A stretch of DNA of 64,000 nt from Eopsaltria australis (lineage: Eukaryota; Chordata; Aves; Passeriformes; Petroicidae), in contig JAVTVJ010000072.1 of assembly GCA_034509425.1 (NCBI GenBank), forward strand, positions 6,042,501 through 6,106,500. The letters run 5' to 3'. Positions within the stretch are counted from its first letter, which is position 1. Every line of letters begins with the position of its first letter. The notes under the pieces are model-generated. The model was given only the letters and a program-made list of their open reading frames with translations, was not told the DNA's origin and did not search any database. Shown in pieces: positions 25,270 through 37,300 of the stretch. Position numbers and translations under genes: made by a program.

Positions 25270-28200
25270 CTCAAGATAGTCAGCACATTGCAGGATTTAG
25301 CTCAGGCTCTTCCAGCAAAGTAAAGGGGACTGAAATTGAAATTAGTAATACGTGTTCTACCACGGCAAGAAAAATGCTGAGAGGAGTGCAGTGCTGAGCT
25401 AACTGCAGGTCTTGCAGAGAGCACCTTGTCCGCAGAGGAAAAACGTGTGATTGTGAATAGGTGCAGTGTGCAACATCAGGAACAATTAACTGCAGATGAA
25501 AGATTTAATGGATTTTCAAAGTTTCCATCACTCAGGCACAGGGAGGGGCTTTTTTAACATAAACCAGTGACAAATTGCTGGAGAAAACAGAGCCAAAGAA
25601 ATGGTTTCGTTTTGACATCAGGAGTTAATCGACCCAGCATAATCACACACTTTGGTTATATTTATCTAATATAATTCACTGAGAAAAATTCTTGAGTCAA
25701 AATAGCAGGTTTCCAGAGTCAGTCAGGGAGCCTGTTAAATAAATACCACGTTTTGAGGGGAAATATATCAAAAGGAAGTTTCGCTTTTCTCAAGCAAAAG
25801 GTCTGAGCCCTGGCATTTTTCTCTCTGCTGTTCAATTCCACAAACATCTGAATTAAGGCAATCTGCTTGCTACCAAAAACTCCCGATGAAACCAGAAAAT
25901 GAGGGAGTATCCCCAAAAGAAAATAGTGGATCCTCAGGCTCACTGCAGAGAAAATCTCCCCTTGCATGGCCACCTTCTGATTTTCTGCTCAGAGGAAAAT
26001 TTCAATGCCAAATTACTGAAATTAGCAGTTTTCTTCACTGCAGCTAGGCCAAACTAGGGATATGAGAAACATTAGAAGATAAAATGGCTTAGTTAAGAAA
26101 GAGGATCCTTTAGACATTATTCTGGAATGGTAAGTTTATGTGCCCAAATGATCAGCTCTCATCATGTCTGCCTCTGAGACAAACAAGATGTTTTGGAGAA
26201 AACCTGACCAAGTCCTGGCAGAATTATTGGAGGGGCTCTGAGAAACTTGGTATAATAGCTTTCACTCCTGCTCTCAGGCACCTGAGCTGGCATGAATATT
26301 TCATTTCTGTACCAGGTGCAATTGCCAACTCCAAGTCTCCCAGGTAGAGATACACAACCTCTTTTCAATCAGGCACTTCTTGAGATAAATTTATCTCCAA
26401 AAACTACTACCAAATGATGCAAAAAAAGAAAAAAAAATCCTCTGTAAAGTTCTAATTTAGAAGAGCACTATTCTGAAAGCATTTTTAGTAGTTGGTTGCT
26501 TTCCACTGCTTGTTCCACTGAAGGGGGCTCATTGCTATTTCATCAGTCCCTGTGCTGCCAGTGGCTGAAAGGCACACCCAAAGATACAAACACTCCATGT
26601 GGCCTCTCTTTCTCTTACTCCTTTGGTAAACCTCAGCTTATGACCAACTTCAAAGACGGGATTTAGGGTTCTGCTGTCTTTAACTTGGCCATTCTTGTGG
26701 ACTTTTTTTATGAATAATAAGTTCTTGTTGAATATGGCAAAGAAGGAAAGTGATCTAGGGCTACATTCAAAGAGTGTTTCAAATTGACATGTTTTTACAC
26801 AAGTATTCCCTGAAACATATATCTTCCACCTTGAACCCAGAGAAGTGCCTAAAATTTTGGACCATTTTTTTCTGCTGGTAATAAATACAGTTACTTGTAC
26901 AGAGCCTGTTCTAGCAACAAGGCAAGTGTAAACTGAGCAGATGGTTATTTCCAGTGGCTGCTTAGATTTTGTGCAAAAGAGAGTAACACAGGGATGGGGA
27001 TTTTGAAGAGATTAGAATAGAGGTATCGCAAAAGGCTTTGAAGGAAGACAAATGGAGTGGGGCAGAACGCTATCTGGGAGGCTGACAAGGATACCAGAGA
27101 GGAATGCAAAACAAGAGAGCTGGCCAAATCAAGTAACAAAGAGAGTGTGCGAATGATGGTCCAAGGACTTTGTTAAGAGGCAGCCAAGGTCAGGGAGACC
27201 TGGAACAAAGGGACCCAGGGAAGACCCCTCCAAAGTGCTGACAAGGAGGGAGAGAGGTCAGTAAATGGAGACACTGCTGGGAGCCTTGCCTTGGACCCTG
27301 AAGTGAGGATCCAGATGATGCTTAGGTTATTTGAAGAGATGGAAGAATACTGTTCTGAGGGGAAACTGTAGAAGAGGTTTCTTGAAAAAACAAAGGAAAC
27401 AAATAGTTTTGCCAGAAGGGTTCCTTGAAAATCTTGCCTTTTAAGAATATCTGCAGTGAAATGTTTCTCTCTCCTGGACTCCTACAAAGTGAGTTCTGCC
27501 TAGGAAGCTCTCTGCAAACCAGCTGTGTCTCTACTTTCACACATTCTGTGGCTTTGTTCCCCAACACACAGCTGAGGCAAAGACTGGAGGACAGGGTTTA
27601 TCCCTCAGCCTCAGGTGGGTATTAATCACTCTGCCTGGGCCAGCTTGGTGCCAATTGCAGATAAGCACAACACATTTATCAGTGCTCAGAGGGACTGTTG
27701 GATATGACACTAATGTCTTTTGATTTAAAGTTCTTTTCACTGTGGAGGAGGTGAGTGCATTTTGTCAAAACTAAGAAACACTCTGCAGACTGGAGAAAAC
27801 TCTGGAGCATCTTAAAACAGGCAAAACATCCAAAACCTCCAGAGAGCTTGAAGCGTTTTCCTGGGCCCTCTCCCAGCATTCTTCTAACTGTTAATTCCTT
27901 TCCCCTACTTGGATATCTCCGAGCTACTGCTTCTTCCTAATGTCCATCCTTCCAGAGAAAGACTCTTGGGATTTTTGCACAATTCCTGCAGAAACTAATC
28001 TGAACAAATACCTTCATGTGTCTTGCAATAAGGTCTGCCCATCATCTCGGTCAATAGACATTCCCTTTGGTAAAAAACTGATAGTTTTTCCTCCACTTCG
28101 CTCACTTATCTCAATGGGTTTATTATGATCAAGGGACTGAAACACACTTTTCAACCTCTACTTAATTTTACATTTGATGTGATCCTGCATGAGAGCTTGT

Positions 28201-28429
28201 TGCACCAGTAAACACTTGAAAGCCAAGGAGCCTTGACCCAGACTAGGTCCATTGCTCTTTTTGTTTATGGTGGAGATCTATGTGGTGTGCAAAGGGTTAC
28301 CTGGAGAGAGGTCTTCTGGCTGACACAGCCTCCTCCCTCAGTAAATGCTGCAGAGGGTTAAATACACAATAAACCCAGTGGGGAAGGAGAAGAGAAGAGA
28401 GGGCTAGCCAAGCTGTTTCTTGTGCGGTG

Positions 28430-28760
28430 GTGCCAAACTGGTTATTTATAGCATCCTGGACCAGCGTCTGCCATTTTCCCTTTTCTCACTCCCTGTGAGG
28501 TGAGAGGCATTTTCACTTTCCCCTGCTCCCTCTCTCACAATTTTGGCAGCTCCTCTCCTTGAACTTGACCGAACGCAGCCAACCTCAACACAGCTGTTTG
28601 ATAAACAGAAACAGGGGCAGCAGGCCGGGCTTTGAAGAGGCTTCTGCAGAGCAATAACTGAAGGTTTGAATAATGGTGCACACTTGGCTGAAGGCTCCTC
28701 TCATTTGGAAGGACATCAGGCACAAGCAAGAGTTCGTCAACTAATTAACGAAAATGGAAA
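28430..28760. promoter_or_regulatory. Candidate enhancer: MEF2, E-box, forkhead and homeodomain motifs
   Basis: The block carries TTATTTATAG at 28442-28451, a perfect match to the MEF2 consensus YTAWWWWTAR. A CAGCTG E-box lies at 28591-28596, overlapping a symmetric TGTTTGATAAACA forkhead-like pair (28595-28607). A homeodomain core TAATTA lies at 28742-28747. There is no gene or repeat here. Motif co-occurrence suggests a cis-regulatory module, but this is inference from sequence words only. Confidence 0.3.
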
Positions 28761-28837
28761 GGAGAAAGATGCCAAGACAAACAGGGGCTTTTGAAATGGT
28801 GCTCACTTTGTGGCCTCTCTTGCAAACATTCAGTTAT

Positions 28838-28858
28838 ACACATGCACATGCACACACA
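28838..28858 (+). repeat. Short CA-rich microsatellite
   Basis: CACATGCACATGCACACACA-type run. Confidence 0.6.
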
Positions 28859-29561
28859 GTAAAGGATTCACCTCGTACATGTGTTTAAGCAAGTTTGGTA
28901 TCCTGGTGAGACCTTGGAGGAAACTCATGACAGATCCAGGAAGAAGAGAAAACATGACACAGGTGAGAAAAATTGGTTTTTACCCAGAGATCAGAACATC
29001 TCATGCACATTTTTTCTTCCTCATTTTGTTTCCTTATGTAAAACTTGCAGGTACAAAATGGGGCAACAGTATTAGAGAAAATAAAATTAACAAATATTCA
29101 AAGTTGAGGGAAAGTGAAAACAGAAGAAAACTATCTAGTGTTATTTGCAAACCCATCGGAAATACAAAAAACTGCCAAGAAATTTGCCAACCAATCTGTG
29201 CTTGCACAAGTTCCCATCCTCTGCTGTGGCAAGTGTTCTAGAAAAGGAAACTCCTTCCAATGGGATGAGCAGAGGGAAGAATTGTCATATTTTTAAAATA
29301 TGTTTCTTTATTTACTTGGGCTTTTAGACTTTTAGAATTGCATCAGGATGTGAAAATGTTTCAAGAGGAAAGGCTGGTGCTCTCAAAATGCATCATACCT
29401 GCATTCTAATGCTTTTAGGACTTCTAACTCAGAGCTCAGTTCTAGTCTGCTAAATTGGCCTTTTATGTTAGAGTCAGCCTTGGACATCTGGTAGTAAAGG
29501 AGTTTCATCCTTTCTTATTTAGACATCATCACTTCAAGGAGAAAAATATCTAATGAAACCC

Positions 29562-29617
29562 AAAGCTCATGTTAAGACATATCACTCCCAAAGCTTATGT
29601 TAAGCCATATCACCCTA
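29562..29617 (+). repeat. Two-copy 28-bp tandem duplication
   Basis: Two adjacent units begin AAAGCTCATGTTAAG and AAAGCTTATGTTAAG with a 28-bp period, differing at 3 of the first 26 positions. This is a local duplication, old enough to have diverged. Confidence 0.8.
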
Positions 29618-32282
29618 ATGAATGCTTGTTCCTAATGTTGTACATTGCCCAGTCATGTTTTTAGTATCTCTGGAAGTGGGTTTCCATTCTTCCCTCTATA
29701 GTGTTCCCCACTGCTCTGGGAACCCCATACCAGAAGATTTGTCAGACTGGTTTTTCCCTGTCCATCTGTAATTTTTTCACTCGAGGTGAGGAATGAAGCA
29801 ATGAAGGACCATCCCATGACTATATTTTTTCCTCAGCTTCTAGCACTGGCAGAATGTTGAGGTTCCACCAGCAGCTAGAACAATTGCCTTCTGTGAACTC
29901 CACAGGGGAGTTTGCACAAGGTGTTTATGAAAGCTTGCAAATAGTTTCTAAATTTCAGTGTCAGTGAGAACGTCTGGCAAAAGGTTACCAGGAGTGCCAA
30001 AGAGAAAACTTGTCCTTCTCCCCCAGGCTGACACAGTATGGTCATTCGCAGGCCCCACTTTCCACCCACACAGACCTGGCCTGGAATTCTGGCTCCATCA
30101 CCTGATCAGCCCCAGCCCTTTTGAAGGCCTTTATTTCTGCCCTCACACTGGGTCAGGTCTGTAAGACTCTGTCTGTGATACAAACATTTCACTTGGGACC
30201 CAGGCTCCTCTCTGTATCGTGCTGAGGAAGCACAGACATGTCAGTGCACAGCAGGGCCTGGGATCAGGCTCTGCATGGAAGAGAGCTCTGTGGCTAGGCT
30301 CTCATTTGCCCCAAGCAGTGATATTTAAAGATGTGATCAGACCTTGAAAATGGTTAGGACCCAGTGGGATTATGGGGGACTCTGGCACTGTTTGAACTGG
30401 CAGGGAAAATGCAGCATCCACCATCTGCACCAGTGGCATGGGGCCAGGAAAGGGTTGGGGTTTTTTGAGTGGTACTTAACAGAAAGACAAAGTTTTACCC
30501 CCTTCCAGGCCTCAGCACTGGATGTGGACACAGGCTGTGCTGACAGAAGGCAGCTTTTACTGGCACAGCAGGTCATGCAGGCCAGGCCTAACACTGGCAG
30601 AAAAGGTCTGAATTAGTGCCAGCAACAAAGGTGGTTTTTTGTACAGTCATCTCAAAGGAAGGGAGCTGGAGACCAGCGATTTGCTGAGCAGCCCTCAGAT
30701 GCTAATCACTTTCAGCACCTCTAGATATGAACTGGATTTAGCCTGGCAGTTTCTGAAGTAAAGCACTCCAAAACCCATTAACTCCTCTCTTCACAGTCCC
30801 ACCCATAAAGGTCAGCTTGAGGTGCAACCCCATGTGAGAGCCCAAGGTTTTGACATGCAAGAAGGGGCTGCAATTTCAGACTCATAAGTCTGATAGTGCC
30901 ATGTTCTTATATTGTCTCCTTGGATTTGAGAGTGGACTAGCAAAAAAGGTTATCTAGGAGCTTTCCCTGTTTCCAGGATTTATCCTCAGAACAAATTGTT
31001 TTATCCACAAGATTCTTGTCAGTGAAAACAAGCAAAACTAATGTGCCATTTCTCTTTTTTCTATCTCCCTGATCCATCACTCACTGTAGTATAGCAAATG
31101 TCTTTTTGGGATTTAAAAAACCATTGGTGCAAATTTTGGGTCTGCTTTTATAAGCAATGTTTCCTTTCAGAGCAGGTGCCATGCAGTGCAGAATTTTAAA
31201 TATGTTTTCTTCTTTCTCTTGGCACAAGGAAAGTTTGACTCCAGGCACCTACAGAGGTCTTGATCTGCTTTCTTTGCAGTGCATAAAATAACAAACCATT
31301 CAAAATTTCTTTTCAAGCTGTGAAAGACCTACTGCAAGATCCAGCTCCATTGTTGAACCAGGGGAAATTATAATAAATAAACAAGGCAGTTGGGAAATTT
31401 GGCTGAAGAGAGAGAATTCATGAGCACAAGCATTGGATAGAGCTCTTATCAATCCTGAAATGTGCTGGCCTTTGAACCCTCTCATCAGGGAAGCAAAGGT
31501 AGACACGTGGAGTATCCTTCTTTAGAAAGGTGTCTCAGAGAATCTACAGGTGATTGTCACCTGTGAAAGACAAGTGTAAAAACTCTCACCCATCCCTAAG
31601 TCATGAGCTGAATATTGGAATTCAGCACTGTCAAGAGACCAGTCCAAGTGTGGTTCTCTGTTTATGAGCACAGACAAACAGAAATCAGAGTCACAAAGCC
31701 GTGAAAACGCAATGAAGAGACTCAGTCTCCATGTGTGATGGAGTAGCTGCAAGGCAGTGAGATCTCAGAGCCTTTCACCCTCAAAGTGTTTTGGAGCCAA
31801 CACGGTGCAGCTTCTGCGAAGTCACAAGGTTTGACAAACAGAGCTGAAATCACACCTGTGTTTGAGTCCTTTGCAATGGCTGAGATGGATGTCCTGGAGG
31901 CAGAGATTCTAAGGAGACTTTGCCTGACTATGGGCAGCTCAGGAGACAACAGGGATACACATCTCATTCTGTCCCAATGGCATGATGGGCTCATCTGAAG
32001 AGGACAGGCTATAAAATGCAGCTATTGTAGGTAAGGAACACCAAGAACTGATCTCCACCACTGTTCCTGGAGCCTTAAGCGCCAAGATAAAATTATTTGG
32101 CATTTTTCTGTCTCTGTGAAGGTTATCTAAAACTGCCAAGTGGTAAAGTAACCATTTGTAGAGGACTGGAAGCATTTGCTGAATGCTGACTCATGGCTTC
32201 AGTCCCCTGTTGACAAACACACAAGACTGGTTCCTGCTGTGTGAGATGAAAGGAGCAGAGAGATTTACACTGTGGCTACTTC
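29618..32282. other. Unique-looking noncoding sequence
   Basis: No gene, transposon or structural repeat was recognised. Opposite-strand open frames of 70-90 codons (30344-30616, 31722-31998) are mutual shadows. Confidence 0.5.
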
Positions 32283-32324
32283 TTTGACAGAGTCAACTAA
32301 ATATTTGACTGAGTCAACTAAATA
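32283..32324 (+). repeat. 21-bp tandem duplication, one copy with an AP-1 consensus
   Basis: Two 21-bp units abut at 32303/32304 and match at 20 of 21 positions. The single difference (A to T at unit position 7) converts CAGAGTCA into CTGAGTCA, so the second unit contains TGAGTCA (32310-32316), the AP-1 consensus. Both the duplication and the substitution are read directly. Confidence 0.85.
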
Positions 32325-32929
32325 ATCTAGTACATCTGTGTCTTCTCCTGTGGATACGCCTAAATCATATTAATAAGCCATTATTTTTTGAGTAATCAAA
32401 ACCAGCTAGCGTCTTCTGTCCCTCACTGACCTCTGTATGAGCACTGATTCCAAATATATGCCCAAATCTCATATAACAAACATGAGCACGCGGTCTTTTG
32501 CTGTCATTCCTGGTTTATGTAGAGCACAGCACCACAGCAATCCATTTCTAACCAGTTTGCATATGATCTGTATGCTTTTCCTCTGTTGCTAATGTTTCTT
32601 TGAAATGACCATGTGTGCATGGAAGAAAAAATCATGTAGCAGTGACAGCAATATGTTTGCAGTCTTCCCCAAGGGATCTGATAGATTATTTTCTTTTTTT
32701 AAAAAACTGTGGTTTCAAAAGAAACCTACCCCAAGCCTCAATAACTGGAACAGAAAATATCCTACGTTAGTGGCAACTTCTCCAGTCATCTGGAGACATA
32801 TGCAGCAACCCATTGAAACTCATGGAGTGAGTGATGGAACAAAATGACTCACTTTTGGGCTTTGACTAGTCTAGCAGAGATAATGTCATTATTCAAACAC
32901 GACCAGCACTCCTGTCTAGCAGACGAAGC

Positions 32930-33115
32930 CTGCGGCATTGGAGTCAGAAGGGCTGGGTTGCTCTCCCAGTTCTGGTGTTGGCTTGCTGCTGGATTCTGGA
33001 CAAGTCCTTCTCCTCCATTTGGAAGGAAAAGGGAAAAAGAAAATAATAGCATGTGTATGGAGAGTTTGGAAATCATATAAAGTAAGAGGAGCTGAGTGTA
33101 AGTGCTACAAAGCAG
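32930..33115 (+). mobile_element. Probable MIR-type SINE relic
   Basis: The order of words fits the MIR family: GGAGTCAGAAGGGCTGGGTT, then a degenerate B-box-like segment, then a CTTGCTGCTGGATTCTGGAC segment (MIR core: tgctgtgtgaccttgggca). After that come AAGTCCTTCTCCTCCATTTG and AATAATAGCA. MIR is an ancient tRNA-derived SINE shared by amniotes. Divergence is high and boundaries are approximate, so a profile search would be needed to confirm it. No target-site duplication is visible. Confidence 0.5.
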
Positions 33116-33146
33116 TGTCTATGGGAGCAGTGTGGTGTGTTTGCAT

Positions 33147-33158
33147 GGGCCCGGGCCC
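33147..33158. repeat. 12-bp GC palindrome in a CpG-containing patch
   Basis: GGGCCCGGGCCC is a perfect palindrome. It is followed by CTGCGCGTGGGCACGG, one of the few CpG-rich patches in the middle of the window. Confidence 0.65.
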
Positions 33159-34206
33159 TGCGCGTGGGCACGGACACAGGCTGGCTGCCAGGGAAGGAAC
33201 TTGCTCATTGCCTTAAACTGGGCCCAAGCTCTTGTCCACGTGCATCTTCACAAGTGGGAATTGCAGATGATGCCTTAGGCTACAGTCCATCCCATCAAGA
33301 GTTATTCCAAGTTTAGCCTGTCCTAAACCCAAGCACAGGCATTTTAAGTTCGAGCTGCAGCCAACAGTGTGATGGAGCTCTAACCTATAGGGTGCTTAAT
33401 TCTGTTCTCAAACTGCTTTTCACTCTGTGATGTGGACAAACTTCCTTAGAGACTATTGTCTCAGAGCATCTGCAGGGGACTCGCTCGCACTGATGGGGTG
33501 AAGAAATTGCAGAGCACAAGCGGGAGTGTGTGCTTAGTGGGGGAGCAGCCACAGGACCCCAGCCAGCCTGGCACTTCCTGCAGGTCAGCATGGAGAATGT
33601 GACTGCAAAGTGGGCTGCAGACCCACCAGCTGGGCTGTCTGTGGTCAGAGGATCTGTACATGGTGTCAGCCACCCTGCTCCACCATGGGGCTCCTGGCCA
33701 CAGAAACAGCCAGCCTTAGGCAGGGTCATCCAGCTGGCTGTTCAGCAGAGCCAGCTCTTGGAGCAGAGGTTTCCTCAGAGAACAGCCCTGGCTGAGGAAA
33801 TTGATCCGATTTTTTTTTTCTCTGGATAAACACTGAACCTGGGTTTCACTTGAAGGGCTTGCTTCCCATTGAATTTGTTCTATCTTGTGTTTTCCTACAG
33901 GAATGACATTGCAAAAGGTACCTCCTTTTTCTTTCTCTTAAATGCCTTTCCAGATTTGCACCATCCCAGCCCTACAGGCAGGCTGCCTACTCATACTTAA
34001 AGACACAGTACACAGAAACCAGAATTACAGCTGTGCAGCCCACGCACTGATGTCTGCAGGACAAACATGTGCATCAGTGGAGTACAGGAGGCAATGAAGT
34101 TTTTTCCTTCCTTTCTTTTTTTTTTCAGGTGCTATATGATGAAATGGAGATATGTAAGAACCACAGGAAGCATTTATTTTAAGTACAAGCTAATGCCATG
34201 AATGTT

Positions 34207-34328
34207 ATTTGCATTACATGACAGCCCAATGAACCACAATATGAATAAGGAAAGGAAAAACTAGTGTTTTCATGACAGGTAAATCTCTCCGTTGCTTTCT
34301 CAGGTTTCCTGTCAATACCAATTTGCAT
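34207..34328 (+). promoter_or_regulatory. Pair of POU octamer motifs (ATTTGCAT)
   Basis: ATTTGCAT, the reverse complement of the octamer ATGCAAAT, occurs at 34207-34214 and again at 34321-34328, in the same orientation and 114 bp apart. Possible POU-factor sites; functional status is unknown. Confidence 0.25.
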
Positions 34329-37300
34329 TCCCTTGCAGACCATTAAGGATGTCAATAGGTAACAGAGAGCATCAGGGAGGGTTCAGAATCGAAAGAGGGC
34401 TCATGAGTAGATGCTGACATATTTCTAGGGGGCAGGAAGTGGGTGGTGGCAGGAGCTGAGAAAGGAGGTGTTGGTCTAGCTGATATATATTTCCCTTGAT
34501 GTATAGCTGGTAACTTAAGCCCATCAATGTGAAATCAGTTTTGATATCATGGAAACAATGGTCTCTTTGTTCAGCTGCAAAAGAAAGACAAGCAGGCAGG
34601 CAAAAGCAAAATATTCTAGCACAAATATCCTGCTGGTTATCAGGCAGATAAAGAGAATCAGGCAGAGGATAACCTCTGTTTCAAATGGTCAGTGTCCTGG
34701 CAAATATCAGCATGAGTAACTGGAGTTCATCAGCCTGGACTTACAATTGGATACAGAATGCTCTACTCAGACATGAAGTGTTATCTTGCCTTAAACTCTC
34801 AACCACCTGAGCACCTCAAGTGAAGTGTGATTAAGTGTCCTGCTGACCAGCTGCTCCTTCCAGCTGAGAGTAGCCTGCTTTTCAGTAGTGGGTAAAAATC
34901 ACTTCTATATAATGTCAAGTTGGCAACCTGCCAGGAAATAACCATTCCCTCCTTTTGCTCAGTGAGTCACAGACCCTCTCACAGCACCTATGACTGGGAG
35001 GCTCACCTGATCTCATCTGAAAGTTGCTGCCTCCCAGACTTAGTCCAGGAATATCACTAGTTTGATCACAAACTCCTACTCTCACTTCCGAGGATTTCTG
35101 TGGGAGCTTGCCTGATTGTCTGCTCACGCTTTTCTCCAGCTTCACTCAGGCACTGCCTGCAGAGGGGATGTGGAGATCTCAAGCTGGAGATCTGTAAGGA
35201 GCATGGAGAAAGTGAGCCAAGAGTGGCCACCAACTTTTCTGTCTAGCCTACAGCAGGAGGCAGTTTGGAAGGCCCAAAGGTACCTTCATGACATCATAAA
35301 AAAACCCTGGAAGGTGACTTGGCTGGGTACAGGATAGGCAAGCAAAAAGTGACCTCTCAAAATATGCATTGAACAACAATCCCTTGTTCCCTCCCAACAA
35401 AGAAAAGACCACCCACAGAGAAAGAGAAGTCATCATTTTCATGAACCAGAGGGCTAGTTTAGTCTCTACTGTTCAAATTGGATGACAATTTCTCCTGCAC
35501 CCTAAATTACAGAGAGGATGTAACTTCTGGATTAACTGGGTTTTGACATCCCCACCCCATTGCTCACCCCTTCCCTCCTGGCAAGGATGACAGCAGCAAG
35601 CACCACCCAACTGCTGCATTAAGGGTTATCCGATCCAGGGAGCTTCGGTGGCTGTGTGAACGTGGTTTCTCTGGTATGAGAGAAGAGGCCCATTTAGAGT
35701 CAAGCCAGAGTCAACATGACTCATTGGCTCATACATCCTTCACTGCAGGGCTCAGGAGGTCACTGCAGGTTCAAGTCTCACACTGGGACTTGGAATGGTA
35801 CTTCACACTGTGGGGAAGGGAGGGGAGATGCTGAGCTCCTGGAGGTGCTTCCTACTGCAGGAGAGAGAGATTTTAATCTGACATCCCTGCTGGCAACTCT
35901 TCCAAAAGTGAATTAATTACACCAGGGCAAATACATCCCTGGTGGGGGCTCCTTTCTCTTCAATGTGTCTGTCATGGGGCTGATTCTGTTGTTATTTTGG
36001 AGGAGTACTGTGCGCTATTTCTTGCTTTTTGTTGTTGTTGGTTTGGGGTTCTTTAATATTTTTTGTCTTTTTTGGGTGACCTGGTCTTCTGGCTCATGTC
36101 CACTCTGGCAGCCAAACAGGTTCCAGCAGCCAAAGGTGTGTGTGTTTGCATGAGCCTTTACAGAGTTGCTGCAAGTTTCTGGCCTTGCTAAATCACAATT
36201 TTGTTGCTTTGCAGACCTCTTTCTTTCACCTTTCTCCTAGGACTGGAGGAGTGGGAAAAGGGGCATACAAACCACCTGTCTGCATTTCCTAGCCATGCAC
36301 AGAACACAGAATAAGTGTATGGAGAGCTACATCTGTGCCCCCTTCCCTGCAACTCTAGCTCTTTACTGCTTTTCCATCACCAGTTCTGATTTTACCACTG
36401 CTCCCTCTTTCCAAAGAAATGCATGAAGGTGCAGCAGCTCTAGGGGAGCTGTTCCCAGGCAGCTACAGGCTCAGCAGGGGGCAAGGACTCATCAGGTAGA
36501 CACTTCCAGGCTGTTCTTTTGTTATTTCAAAGGTCTTGCTGAAGCTTATTTAAAGGGTCTTTTACAGAGCAATGACAGCTGAGAAATGCACAGAAAAGAT
36601 GGAGAACTTCCAGCAAGCTCTGATGGTTTAAGCTCCTTTTTCTTGATGAAGCAGGAGGAAGCATTCATCCCTCTAGATCAGCTCGGCTGGCAGTGAAATA
36701 CAGTCGATTCTGGGTGAAACCCAGGATGGAGTACAAGGAAGGGATGAAAGTCCTCATTTCTGAGCAAAAAGGGTGACAAATTGAAGGGTGAAGGTGAATG
36801 TCAGTGTTGTCTTATCAGAGCTGGAATACCTCTACTGTGTGAAAGAGTCTCCATGGAGTTAATTCCGAAAGGTTTGCAGCACCTGGTCTTAGAGCATAAT
36901 CTAAAAAATGAGAAAAAAAGTAGAAGCTGTCAGAATCTCTGTTTGTAGAAATATGCTGAAATGTGAAACAGTTTTCCTTACAGGCACAACATCTGGATGT
37001 AGATAAACCAGTAAAAAGTATCCAAACCTCAGATCCTGCTGCTTCTCCTTCCCAAGTGGCCCCTTTTATCTATCCTCTCAAAATGCTCCCAGCGAGGTTC
37101 TTCCATGACCACTTTGAATTTTCTTACATACTCTTTTTCAAGCAAGCAGGAGTTAGCATTCACTCCATTTGTCAGTCACCCACTAATAACATCAAGTATA
37201 TCCACTCATCAAAATTGACAGAGGGTGGAAAGAAGTATTGTGTTCCTACTACTATTGGGAAAATAGGCAACTAGGGTAGAGGGAAAAGAAACTTTCTGAA

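Larger units (their letters stand above)
22956..28429. other. Unique-looking noncoding sequence
   Basis: No gene is recognised. The block includes a 17-base A-run (23607-23623), a G-quadruplex motif (24116-24130) and a short perfect hairpin (25251-25269). Open frames are at most about 90 codons and overlap on opposite strands. Confidence 0.5.

Noticed and set aside
28810..29241. 143-codon open frame, plus strand
   Set aside because: No recognisable motif, a CA-microsatellite-derived N-terminus (CTCTHS) and overlapping frames; no support as a gene.
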